Shown: one piece after another, positions 1-5,451 of the stretch
Numbering within the stretch: position 1 is the stretch's first letter
How the letters are laid out: each line of letters starts with the position of its first letter
Source: Polynucleobacter meluiroseus
GTDB taxonomy: Bacteria > Pseudomonadota > Gammaproteobacteria > Burkholderiales > Burkholderiaceae
Direction of reading: 5' to 3'
NCBI GenBank assembly: GCA_945867755.1
Contig: CAMBJN010000097.1
Coordinates: 1-5,658, forward strand
Length of the DNA stretch: 5,658 nucleotides
The notes under the pieces: model-generated
What the model saw: only the letters and a program-made list of their open reading frames with translations
Told to the model about the DNA's origin: nothing
Databases searched by the model: none
Program-made: the position numbers and the translations under genes

Positions 1-134
1 AATTGCGTGACAAAGACATGGTCACTTATGTGGTTGAAACTGATGGTCGTAAAAAATACATCGAGCCTACCAGTACAGCATTGAAATACTTCTCAGACAT
101 TTCAAACTGCATGATTGAGGCCACGGCTAAATAA
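1..134 (+). CDS. 3' end of an unrecognised protein gene (partial)
   Basis: An open frame enters from the left edge (first whole codon at base 3) and ends at TAA 132-134, giving the last 43 residues of a protein. The visible tail is mixed polar, with the stretches VVETDGRKKYIEP and ALKYFSDISNCMIEA and one cysteine near the end. It has no membrane segment and no motif that I can assign to a family. The evidence that it is a real gene is the uninterrupted frame with sensible codon use and the strong hairpin terminator that starts 26 bases after the stop. Function unknown; the 5' part lies outside the window. Confidence 0.7.
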   Translation, partial: LRDKDMVTYVVETDGRKKYIEPTSTALKYFSDISNCMIEATAK

Positions 135-160
135 GCAAAGCAAAAACAAACACTAAAAAC

Positions 161-193
161 AAAAAAGCTCCTGAAATATCAGGAGCTTTTTTT
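161..193. terminator. Bidirectional intrinsic terminator between convergent genes
   Basis: The perfect 7-bp stem GCTCCTG (167-173) / CAGGAGC (180-186) has a 6-base loop. It is preceded by six A and followed by seven T, which can extend the pairing. Read on either strand, the hairpin is followed by a T run, so it can stop both the plus-strand gene ending at 134 and the minus-strand operon ending at 232. Position and structure agree; nothing else in the 97-base gap looks like a second terminator. Confidence 0.93.
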
Positions 194-198
194 ATTGC

Positions 199-215
199 CT
201 GATTAGATCAATCAG
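199..215. repeat. Small inverted repeat beside the terminator
   Basis: CTGATT (199-204) and AATCAG (210-215) are a perfect 6-bp inverted repeat around the loop AGATC. It lies between the stop of the FAD-linked oxidase (232) and the main terminator. On the minus strand it would form a weak AT-rich hairpin just before the strong one and might help protect or terminate that transcript. It has no T run of its own, and chance is a fair explanation. Confidence 0.35.
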
Positions 216-231
216 CGGATTAATTAGCAGA

Positions 232-1659
232 TCAAGAAGCAATCACCTTGCCAGGGTTCATCAAATTATGAGGATCCAAAGCCTGCTTGATGGCTTTCAT
301 CACACCCAAGGCCACTTCACCACGATGGCCTTTTAAGTAAGCCACCTTTTGTTGACCCACACCGTGCTCTGCAGAGATAGAGCCATTCATCTTCTCAACC
401 TCGGCGTACACCAAAGCTTGGATCTCTTTGGACTTGCTGGTGAAAAATTCTTCGGTTTGAGCTGAGCTTGGACCTGCGATGTTGTAGTGCAAGTTGCCAT
501 CACCCAAGTGACCATAGTTGATCACGCGCACACCTGGGTACTTTGCGCGAAGCATGTCATTACAAGTGGTGATGAAACTCGGGATCGCTGAAATGGGTAA
601 AGATACATCGTGTTTGATGTTCGGGCCATCATCGGCTTGAGCCAAAGGCACGTGCTCACGCATGTCCCAAAACTTTCTGGCTTGAGCAAGATTGCTTGCA
701 ATCGCTGCATCGCTGGCGCAACCAGATTCAAGGGCGCCTTCTAAGATGGACTCCATCAACTGCATGGCGTGCTCTTCGCTCTCGTAATCAGAAATTTCTA
801 CCAAGACCTCATAAGCATTCGGACCACTTAATGGACTCGCCAGAGCAGGGTAGTAATGCTTTAACAATGCCAAACTTTCATCGGACATCATTTCAAAACC
901 AGTGAGTTGCGCTGAAGCGCCTGCCTGAAAGCGATTCAATAACTCCACCGCAGCATCAGCATGTGGAACCGCCACCAAGGCTGTCCAATTAGCCACTGGG
1001 CGCGGGAACAATTTCATCACCGCTGCGGTGATGAGACCCAAACTGCCCTCGGCACCAATGAACAAGTCTCGTAAATCGTAACCAGTATTGTCTTTGCGCA
1101 AACCACGCAAGCTATCCAAAATATCGCCATTGGGCATCACCACTTCAAGGCCCAAGCAAAGCTCACGCGCATTGCCATAACGCAACACCGATGTACCGCC
1201 TGCATTGGTTGATAAATTGCCACCAATCGTGCAACTACCTTCAGCACCCAAACTCAATGGGAAGTAACGATCAGCAGCTGTGGCTGCCTCTTGAAGTGAC
1301 TGCAAAATCATGCCAGCTTCAACCGTGATGGTTTGATTGGATATATCAATCGCACGCACTTGGTTCATGCGGTTCAAAGAGATCACCACTTGCCTGCCAT
1401 CGCTGTTAGGTGTGGCGCCACCGCACATACCGGTGTTACCACCTTGCGGAACAATCGCGATGCGATTGGCGGCACACAGTTTCACGATCTCTGACACTTC
1501 TTGCGTATTACCTGGGCGCAGAGCAGCAATAGCTTGACCGCGATAACGCTTGCGCCAATCAACCAAGTAGGGCTCTAAATCATCAGGGGCTGTGATCACT
1601 TGAGTCTTGCCAATGATCTTTTCAAAGCCAGCAATCAATTCTTGATCATTCAATGACAT
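232..1659 (-). CDS. FAD-linked D-2-hydroxyacid dehydrogenase (D-lactate / D-2-hydroxyglutarate dehydrogenase type)
   Basis: A cytoplasmic or membrane-associated flavoenzyme, 475 residues, full length for the GlcD/DLD/D2HGDH family. It is expected to oxidise a D-2-hydroxyacid to the 2-oxoacid and pass electrons to a quinone, cytochrome or ETF. The N-terminal FAD_binding_4 domain (about 35-220) carries the pyrophosphate loop PQGGNTGMCGG (71-81) and the flavin segment GAEGSCTIGGNLSTNAGG (138-155). The C-terminal FAD-oxidase_C domain (about 225-473) carries WDMRE (331-335), KHDVSLP (349-355), the GHLGDGNLH metal site (383-391) and SAEHGVG (429-435). By family analogy H384, H391 and E431 bind zinc and H432 is catalytic. 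The protein ends with the usual DPHNLMNPGKVI. The ATG at 1659 follows a good GAGGAA ribosome site (complement of 1666-1671). It is the last gene of the wrbA-DUF2069 operon, 33 bases downstream of the DUF2069 stop. The substrate cannot be read from sequence: D-lactate, D-2-hydroxyglutarate and glycolate are all possible, though glycolate is less likely without GlcE/GlcF nearby. Confidence 0.92.
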   Translation of the reverse strand: MSLNDQELIAGFEKIIGKTQVITAPDDLEPYLVDWRKRYRGQAIAALRPGNTQEVSEIVKLCAANRIAIVPQGGNTGMCGGATPNSDGRQVVISLNRMNQVRAIDISNQTITVEAGMILQSLQEAATAADRYFPLSLGAEGSCTIGGNLSTNAGGTSVLRYGNARELCLGLEVVMPNGDILDSLRGLRKDNTGYDLRDLFIGAEGSLGLITAAVMKLFPRPVANWTALVAVPHADAAVELLNRFQAGASAQLTGFEMMSDESLALLKHYYPALASPLSGPNAYEVLVEISDYESEEHAMQLMESILEGALESGCASDAAIASNLAQARKFWDMREHVPLAQADDGPNIKHDVSLPISAIPSFITTCNDMLRAKYPGVRVINYGHLGDGNLHYNIAGPSSAQTEEFFTSKSKEIQALVYAEVEKMNGSISAEHGVGQQKVAYLKGHRGEVALGVMKAIKQALDPHNLMNPGKVIAS

Positions 1660-1692
1660 CTTGTCTTCCTCAATTTTTCTATTTTTTACTGT

Positions 1693-2133
1693 TTACTTAT
1701 TTTCTTCTAACTGCTTTTCCTTCAACTTCTTTGCCAATTCATCTTCTGCTTTTTTCATTTTCGCTACTTTTTTCAAAGGCTTCAAATATGCCAATAATGC
1801 AAAGTAGGCCACCAAGCTTAAAACAATTTCTAAGCCAGCCAAGTAAGCGGATAAGCCCTTGTCATTTAAACGTACTACACCCTCAATGAAATACAGCATC
1901 ACCAACATTGATGACCACTGCATGGTGTAACTACGTGCTTGCCAAATACCTTTCAAAGCAAACAGCAACGGCATCACTTTGATGACAGCCCATGAGCCAC
2001 CGGGTTTGATGGGCGCCAAAACAGCTTCCCACAAAATACAAAGAACAATCAAAGCAAACCATGCAAACCAAGCGATCAAACGCCAATGATCTTGGGGAGC
2101 AAGCAATGGGTGTGCCTGAACCGAATCGCTCAT
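1693..2133 (-). CDS. DUF2069 family small integral membrane protein
   Basis: A protein of 146 residues with four predicted membrane helices at about 17-39, 46-63, 70-88 and 96-118, followed by a highly charged Lys/Glu tail (119-146) that may be a cytoplasmic amphipathic helix or coiled coil. Pattern features of DUF2069 are LCILWEAVLAP at the end of helix 1, the KVMPLLFALKG segment and YFIEGVVRLND at the end of helix 3. The family's function is unknown. The start ATG (2133-2131) overlaps the wrbA TGA stop as ATGA, which indicates translational coupling; the ribosome site of its own is weak (GAGA about 12 bases upstream). From memory, DUF2069 genes commonly sit beside wrbA and yihY in beta- and gammaproteobacteria, which suggests a role at the membrane linked to WrbA. 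That link is inference. Confidence 0.88.
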   Translation of the reverse strand: MSDSVQAHPLLAPQDHWRLIAWFAWFALIVLCILWEAVLAPIKPGGSWAVIKVMPLLFALKGIWQARSYTMQWSSMLVMLYFIEGVVRLNDKGLSAYLAGLEIVLSLVAYFALLAYLKPLKKVAKMKKAEDELAKKLKEKQLEENK

Positions 2134-2747
2134 GCTGATAATTTTCTCGCCATTTCAGCCAAACGTTTACCTTGAGCAATCGCTAATTTTTTCTCATCAG
2201 CAGAAATTGGCGCCGAACCATCGGCTTTTGCAAAATGCGTCACACCATACGGTGTACCACCGGTTTGAGTGTTCATCAATTCAGGATGACTGTAGGGCAG
2301 ACCCACGATCACCATGCCGTGATGCATCAATGGAATCATCATTGATAGAAGTGTGCTTTCTTGACCACCGTGCAGGCTGCCGGTGCTGGTGAACACGCAG
2401 GCAGGTTTGCCAACCAGAGCGCCAGACAACCACTCGGCGGTGGTATTGTCTAAAAAGTATTTCATGGCTGAAGCCATATTGCCAAAACGGGTTGGTGAGC
2501 CCAAGGCTAAACCAGCACATTCTTGAAGATCCTTGTTCTCAACATAAGGAGGGCCAGACGCTGGGATATCAGATTCAGTGGTTTCGCAAACAGCAGATAT
2601 AGCAGGCACTGTGCGCAAGCGTGCTGTCACGCCAGGAACGCTTTCAACCCCCTCGGCAATCAGCTCTGCCAACTGGCGCGTAGCGCCATGTCGGGAGTAA
2701 TAAAGAACCAAAACATTAATATCAGAATTCATAGAATGTGTACTCAT
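2130..2747 (-). CDS. wrbA: NAD(P)H:quinone oxidoreductase WrbA (flavodoxin-like)
   Basis: An FMN-dependent two-electron quinone reductase of the cytoplasm, thought to protect against redox cycling of semiquinones. The protein is 205 residues from this ATG, close to the roughly 200 of E. coli WrbA. The flavodoxin-like fold is visible as NVLVLYYSRHGATRQLA (11-27, FMN phosphate loop SRHGATR at 18-24), SPTRFGNM (84-91, flavin ring contact), STGSLHGGQE (121-130), HHGM (142-145), the family hallmark GGTPYG (163-168) and ADGS (175-178). The start is uncertain. ATG 2747 is used here, but ATG 2732 (MNSD, 200 residues) fits the family N-terminus as well and leaves a more normal 5' leader from the candidate promoter; a TTG at 2783 gives an unlikely extension. 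None has a strong Shine-Dalgarno. It is the first gene of the minus-strand operon: its stop overlaps the DUF2069 start by four bases, and it diverges from yihY. Confidence 0.95.
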   Translation of the reverse strand: MSTHSMNSDINVLVLYYSRHGATRQLAELIAEGVESVPGVTARLRTVPAISAVCETTESDIPASGPPYVENKDLQECAGLALGSPTRFGNMASAMKYFLDNTTAEWLSGALVGKPACVFTSTGSLHGGQESTLLSMMIPLMHHGMVIVGLPYSHPELMNTQTGGTPYGVTHFAKADGSAPISADEKKLAIAQGKRLAEMARKLSA

Positions 2748-2749
2748 TG

Positions 2750-3619
2750 ATGTATCTTGCTTATGATAGAGCCGTGCAAGCAATTCGTCATAAAGACTCT
2801 TTCCTCAATTTTTTTAAATACCTGCGTGAACGCGCCAAGGTAAGCCGTATCAATGAAATGGCAGCCAGCCTGTCTTTCACTACCATCTTGTCGATTGTGC
2901 CTATGGTAACGGTTTCCTTCGCTCTCTTGGCGGCCTTACCGCGTTTTTTAAAGCTGCGTGCGGCCTTCCAAGAATGGCTTTCAGACAACCTGATCCCTGG
3001 GGCCATTGGTGACCCCATTCTGATTTACCTCAACCAATTTGCGCTCAAGGCAAAAGGCTTGACCATCTTTGGTACGGTTGGTTTGGTGATTGGCGTATTT
3101 TTCACATTGATCACAGTTGAAAATGCCTTCAACCGCATTTGGCAAGTTCAAAACCCACGCCCATTCTTAAAGCGCATTGGTATTCACTTGGTGGCCACTG
3201 TGATGGGTCCACTCTTATTGGGCTTGAGTATTTATTTGAGCTCCATGGTCTTGAGTGCCTCTAAAGGCCTGATCGGCCCTTTGAGTGATGGCTTTAACTT
3301 CATTGCAGGCGCTTTCCCCTTATTGCTTTCAACCATGTCCTTCAGCTTGGTCTACAAAATACTGCCTTATGAACGAGTGGAGTGGCGCGATGCCATCCTG
3401 GGTGGCGCCTGCGCTGCCATCATTTTTGAGGTGGCCAAATCTGCTTTTGCTTGGTTTGTGGCAAGCTACCCGATCTATAAAACAGTCTATGGCGCATTTG
3501 CCATCCTGCCTTTGTTCTTGGTCTGGATTTACTTGACCTGGTGGGTCACCTTGGCGGGCGCCACCATGGTGGCCAATATGCCCATCATCAGGGCTTGGAA
3601 GCGCCCCATTAGCCAATAG
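2750..3619 (+). CDS. yihY: YihY/UPF0761 (BrkB-type) integral membrane protein
   Basis: A polytopic inner-membrane protein of 289 residues, normal for the YihY/Virul_fac_BrkB family. The family was once wrongly called RNase BN and its molecular role is unknown; BrkB of Bordetella was linked to serum resistance. After a short basic N-terminus the conserved INEMAASLSFTTILSIVP segment (about 34-51) opens the first of six helices, at roughly 44-64, 103-123, 144-168, 184-204, 213-236 and 246-274. Also family-like are VENAFNRIWQVQNPRP (123-138), LPYERVEWRDAILGG (205-219) and YGAFAILPLFLVWIYLTWW (247-265). ATG 2750 is chosen as the first ATG in frame. GTG 2738 and GTG 2774 are alternatives, and no clear ribosome site decides between them. 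The start lies two bases from the wrbA ATG on the other strand. It is followed by 110 bases before the CBS gene, so it may be its own transcription unit. Confidence 0.92.
   Translation: MYLAYDRAVQAIRHKDSFLNFFKYLRERAKVSRINEMAASLSFTTILSIVPMVTVSFALLAALPRFLKLRAAFQEWLSDNLIPGAIGDPILIYLNQFALKAKGLTIFGTVGLVIGVFFTLITVENAFNRIWQVQNPRPFLKRIGIHLVATVMGPLLLGLSIYLSSMVLSASKGLIGPLSDGFNFIAGAFPLLLSTMSFSLVYKILPYERVEWRDAILGGACAAIIFEVAKSAFAWFVASYPIYKTVYGAFAILPLFLVWIYLTWWVTLAGATMVANMPIIRAWKRPISQ
2763..2791 (-). promoter_or_regulatory. Candidate sigma-70 promoter for the wrbA operon, inside yihY
   Basis: Read on the minus strand there is a -35 ATGACG (complement of 2786-2791, 4 of 6 to consensus), a 17-base spacer and a -10 TATCAT (complement of 2763-2768, 5 of 6). 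Transcription would begin near 2756. This leaves about 9 bases before ATG 2747, or about 24 before ATG 2732, and so favours the shorter WrbA. It lies in the first codons of yihY because no intergenic space exists. Found by eye only. Confidence 0.4.
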
Positions 3620-3631
3620 TCTTAAAAACAA

Positions 3632-3655
3632 CAGCCTGAGCTGGGGGTAAGCCCC
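3632..3655. repeat. Two adjacent 4-bp mini-hairpins after yihY
   Basis: CAGC-CTGA-GCTG (3632-3643) is followed at once by GGGG-TAAG-CCCC (3644-3655), giving two perfect short stems with four-base loops, placed 12 bases after the yihY stop. No T run follows, so this is not a standard intrinsic terminator. It could be a weak pause or mRNA 3'-end structure, or chance. Confidence 0.3.
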
Positions 3656-3688
3656 TATGCGCAAAGTATGGATTGTGACAACTCCTAC

Positions 3689-3697
3689 TGATAGACT
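3689..3697 (+). promoter_or_regulatory. Candidate extended -10 promoter for the CBS gene
   Basis: TGATAGACT has the TG of an extended -10 one base before a hexamer matching TATAAT at 4 of 6. The -35 region at the right distance (3669-3674) is poor. Transcription would begin near 3704, leaving about 26 bases that include a perfect ribosome site. A weak call from eye inspection. Confidence 0.33.
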
Positions 3698-3718
3698 AAG
3701 CTAACAAGACAAAATAAT

Positions 3719-3724
3719 AGGAGG
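3719..3724 (+). promoter_or_regulatory. Perfect Shine-Dalgarno AGGAGG for the CBS gene
   Basis: AGGAGG ends five bases before ATG 3730. It is the strongest ribosome site in the window and fixes the start of the CBS-domain protein. It contrasts with the poor sites in front of wrbA, yihY and aroC. Confidence 0.85.
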
Positions 3725-3729
3725 GAAGC

Positions 3730-4191
3730 ATGAAAGTCAGTGATATTTTGCGCTTTAAAGGATCAACTCTTTTCACTGTTACTCCGAGTACTTCACTTGT
3801 GGCCGCCGTGCAAATCATGTCAGAAAAAGACATTGGCTCCTTGATGGTGATGGAACGCTCAGATTTAGTGGGTATTCTGACTTTTCGTGAGGTGATCAAC
3901 AGCATGGCAAAGGGTCATGGAACAGTGGGCCAAGAAACAGTCGGCGCTGTGATGGAAAAATCTCCCATGACTTGCACCTCAGAAATGGACTTGGATGAAG
4001 CGCGCCGCATCATGCTTGATCAACACATGCGCTACTTACCAGTATTGGATGGCAATACTTTGAATGGCGTGATCTCTTTCTATGACGTTGCCAAAGCAGT
4101 GGTAGAAGCCCAAGGTTTTGAAAACAATATGCTCAAAGCCTATATCCGCGATTGGCCAGCGGCTGAAGAGTCGGGCGAGCCTGTTAAATAA
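3730..4191 (+). CDS. Stand-alone two-CBS-domain protein
   Basis: A soluble protein of 153 residues made almost only of a tandem CBS pair (Bateman module): CBS1 about 8-60 (TVTPSTSLVAAVQIMSEKDI then VGILTFREV) and CBS2 about 74-128 (MTCTSEMDLDEARRIMLDQH, YLPVLDGN, GVISFYDVAKAV). A short tail (129-153) has no fused enzyme or transporter domain. CBS pairs of this size normally bind adenosine nucleotides (AMP, ATP, NAD or SAM) and act as energy sensors for a partner protein. The partner is not identified here. Its start is fixed by a perfect ribosome site. It lies between yihY and aroC on the same strand, 146 bases before aroC. Ligand-contact residues cannot be assigned safely by eye. The family call is firm and the role is open. 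Confidence 0.92.
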   Translation: MKVSDILRFKGSTLFTVTPSTSLVAAVQIMSEKDIGSLMVMERSDLVGILTFREVINSMAKGHGTVGQETVGAVMEKSPMTCTSEMDLDEARRIMLDQHMRYLPVLDGNTLNGVISFYDVAKAVVEAQGFENNMLKAYIRDWPAAEESGEPVK

Positions 4192-4232
4192 AGCCACTCA
4201 GAAAACCGCTGCGTAAAGCCATTTCGTAAAGC

Positions 4233-4250
4233 AATTCTCCCTAGAGAATT
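4233..4250. repeat. Perfect 7-bp inverted repeat between the CBS gene and aroC
   Basis: AATTCTC (4233-4239), loop CCTA, GAGAATT (4244-4250). It lies 42 bases after the CBS stop and 88 before aroC. No T run follows directly (TGTACTCTTT), so it would be a weak terminator at best; the near-palindrome would also suit a dimeric repressor site. Just upstream the sequence TAAAGC occurs at 4189, 4214 and 4227, the last two within a longer CGTAAAGC repeat 13 bases apart. Confidence 0.4.
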
Positions 4251-4257
4251 TGTACTC

Positions 4258-4300
4258 TTTGCCAAGAATTACAAAAATAGCAAAAAATAAGAATGGCAAA
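4258..4300. repeat. Spaced inverted repeat upstream of aroC
   Basis: TTTGCC (4258-4263) and GGCAAA (4295-4300) are inverted copies with a very A-rich 31-base spacer that also holds AAGAAT twice (4265-4270, 4289-4294). It could close a long-range stem, or be two half-sites near the aroC promoter. Six bases each is short and chance is possible. Confidence 0.22.
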
Positions 4301-4322
4301 TCAAGCTTCATTTCCAGACCAA

Positions 4323-4331
4323 TGTCATAAT
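4323..4331 (+). promoter_or_regulatory. Extended -10 promoter of aroC, placed for a leaderless mRNA
   Basis: TGTCATAAT matches the extended -10 consensus TGnTATAAT at all but one base, and it ends six bases before the aroC ATG at 4338. A start seven bases after the hexamer would fall on the A of ATG. There is no good -35 at 16-18 bases upstream, which extended -10 promoters can tolerate. The only Shine-Dalgarno-like string, GAGG (4333-4336), is one base from ATG, too close for normal use. Confidence 0.45.
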
Positions 4332-4337
4332 TGAGGC

Positions 4338-5438
4338 ATGGCTGGAAGCACACTAGGACACTTATTTCGTATCACCACTTTTGGTGAATCTCATGGACCC
4401 GCAATCGGGGCTGTTGTCGACGGCTGTCCTCCGGGCATGTCTTTATCAGTTGAAGACATTCAACTTGACTTAGATCGTCGTAAACCAGGTACTTCACGTC
4501 ACGTCACACAACGTCAAGAAGCTGATCAAGTAGAAATTCTGTCAGGTGTGTTTGAAGGTAAAACAACCGGCACCCCAATTGCATTATTAATACGTAATAC
4601 CGATCAACGCAGCCAAGACTACAGCGATATCTTGGATAGTTTTAGACCAGGACACGCTGATTACACATACTGGCATAAGTACGGCATTCGGGATCCACGC
4701 GGTGGTGGTCGTTCTTCTGCGCGTTTAACAGCTCCTGTTGTGGCAGCTGCTGCTGTAGCAAAAAAATGGTTGGCTGAAAAACACGGCATCAGTTTTTATG
4801 GCTACATGACTCAATTGGGTGATTTTGAGATTCCCTTTGAAGATCAGTCACAGATTTCGCAAAACCCATTCTTTGCACCGAATGCCAAGATCATTCCTGA
4901 GCTAGAGGCCTACATGGATCAACTGCGCAAAGCAGGGGACTCTTGTGGTGCACGCTTGACCGTGGTGGCTAAAAATGTACCAGTTGGTTTGGGTGAGCCT
5001 ATTTTTGACAAATTAGATGCAGACATTGCGCACGCGATGATGGGCATCAATGCCGTCAAAGGTGTTGAGATTGGTGCAGGCTTTAAGAGTGTTGCTCAAA
5101 GAGGCAGTGAGCATGGCGATGAAATGTTTGCAGATGGTTTTGCAAGCAACAACGCCGGCGGTATGTTGGGTGGTATCAGCAGTGGTCAAGACGTGGTTGT
5201 ATCGATTGCGATTAAACCAACGTCATCGATCATGTCGCCAAAGCAATCCATCGATCGTGCTGGTGATGCCTACGTGGTGCAAACCAAAGGTCGTCATGAT
5301 CCTTGTGTGGGTATTCGTGCCACGCCAATCGCTGAAGCCATGTTGGCCTTGGTGATCATGGATCATGTCTTAAGACATCGTGCCCAGTGCGGCGATGTCA
5401 GTGTCAGTACGCCACGCATTCCAGCACAACGTCCCTAA
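4338..5438 (+). CDS. aroC: Chorismate synthase
   Basis: A cytoplasmic enzyme that converts 5-enolpyruvylshikimate 3-phosphate to chorismate by a 1,4-trans elimination of phosphate. It needs reduced FMN and is the last common step to aromatic amino acids, folate and quinones. The 366 residues match the usual bacterial length (E. coli 361), and the N-terminus MAGSTLGHLFRITTFGESHG aligns with E. coli AroC, fixing the start. Visible signatures are FGESHGPAIGAVVDGCPPG (15-33, H19), RRKPGTSR (47-54), the FRPGHADYTYWHKYG region (102-116, H106), GGGRSSAR (122-129), GGISSGQ (278-284) and GRHDPCVGIRATPIAEAM (318-335, D321). All key residues are present and there is no frame break. The final 10-15 residues vary, as in relatives. 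It has a possible leaderless start. An MFS transporter gene follows after 13 bases and is probably co-transcribed. Confidence 0.98.
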   Translation: MAGSTLGHLFRITTFGESHGPAIGAVVDGCPPGMSLSVEDIQLDLDRRKPGTSRHVTQRQEADQVEILSGVFEGKTTGTPIALLIRNTDQRSQDYSDILDSFRPGHADYTYWHKYGIRDPRGGGRSSARLTAPVVAAAAVAKKWLAEKHGISFYGYMTQLGDFEIPFEDQSQISQNPFFAPNAKIIPELEAYMDQLRKAGDSCGARLTVVAKNVPVGLGEPIFDKLDADIAHAMMGINAVKGVEIGAGFKSVAQRGSEHGDEMFADGFASNNAGGMLGGISSGQDVVVSIAIKPTSSIMSPKQSIDRAGDAYVVQTKGRHDPCVGIRATPIAEAMLALVIMDHVLRHRAQCGDVSVSTPRIPAQRP

Positions 5439-5451
5439 ATAGAGTGCTGCA

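Noticed and set aside
1653..1889. Plus-strand open frame across the wrbA-operon gap and the DUF2069 gene.
   Set aside because: It is antisense to a well-supported membrane protein gene. Its composition (Leu/Phe/Ser-rich) is that of a shadow frame, and no ribosome site or family match was seen.
2744..2791. A 15-codon minus-strand leader ORF (ATG 2791, TGA 2746-2744) with a GAGGAAAGAG ribosome-like site, its stop overlapping the wrbA ATG as ATGA.
   Set aside because: Its start codon lies in the -35 box of the best candidate wrbA promoter, so it would not be in that transcript. It also lies fully inside yihY coding sequence, where such a string can arise by chance. It would be worth reviving only if the wrbA transcript starts beyond 2810.
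3644..3655. The GC-rich hairpin GGGG-TAAG-CCCC as a terminator of yihY.
   Set aside because: The stem is only 4 bp and no T run follows; kept only as a minor repeat.
3329..3664. Minus-strand open frame of 111 codons opposite yihY.
   Set aside because: It runs antisense to conserved YihY helices. The long frame follows from codon bias on the opposite strand and has no recognisable domain.
3713..3718. AATAAT as a -10 box for the CBS gene.
   Set aside because: Transcription would begin inside or after the Shine-Dalgarno, wasting a perfect ribosome site, and no -35 fits.
4233..4337. A riboswitch or amino-acid attenuator before aroC.
   Set aside because: There is no leader peptide with aromatic codons, no terminator/antiterminator pair with a T run, and no riboswitch core that I recognise. 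The likely promoter also lies downstream of the hairpins.
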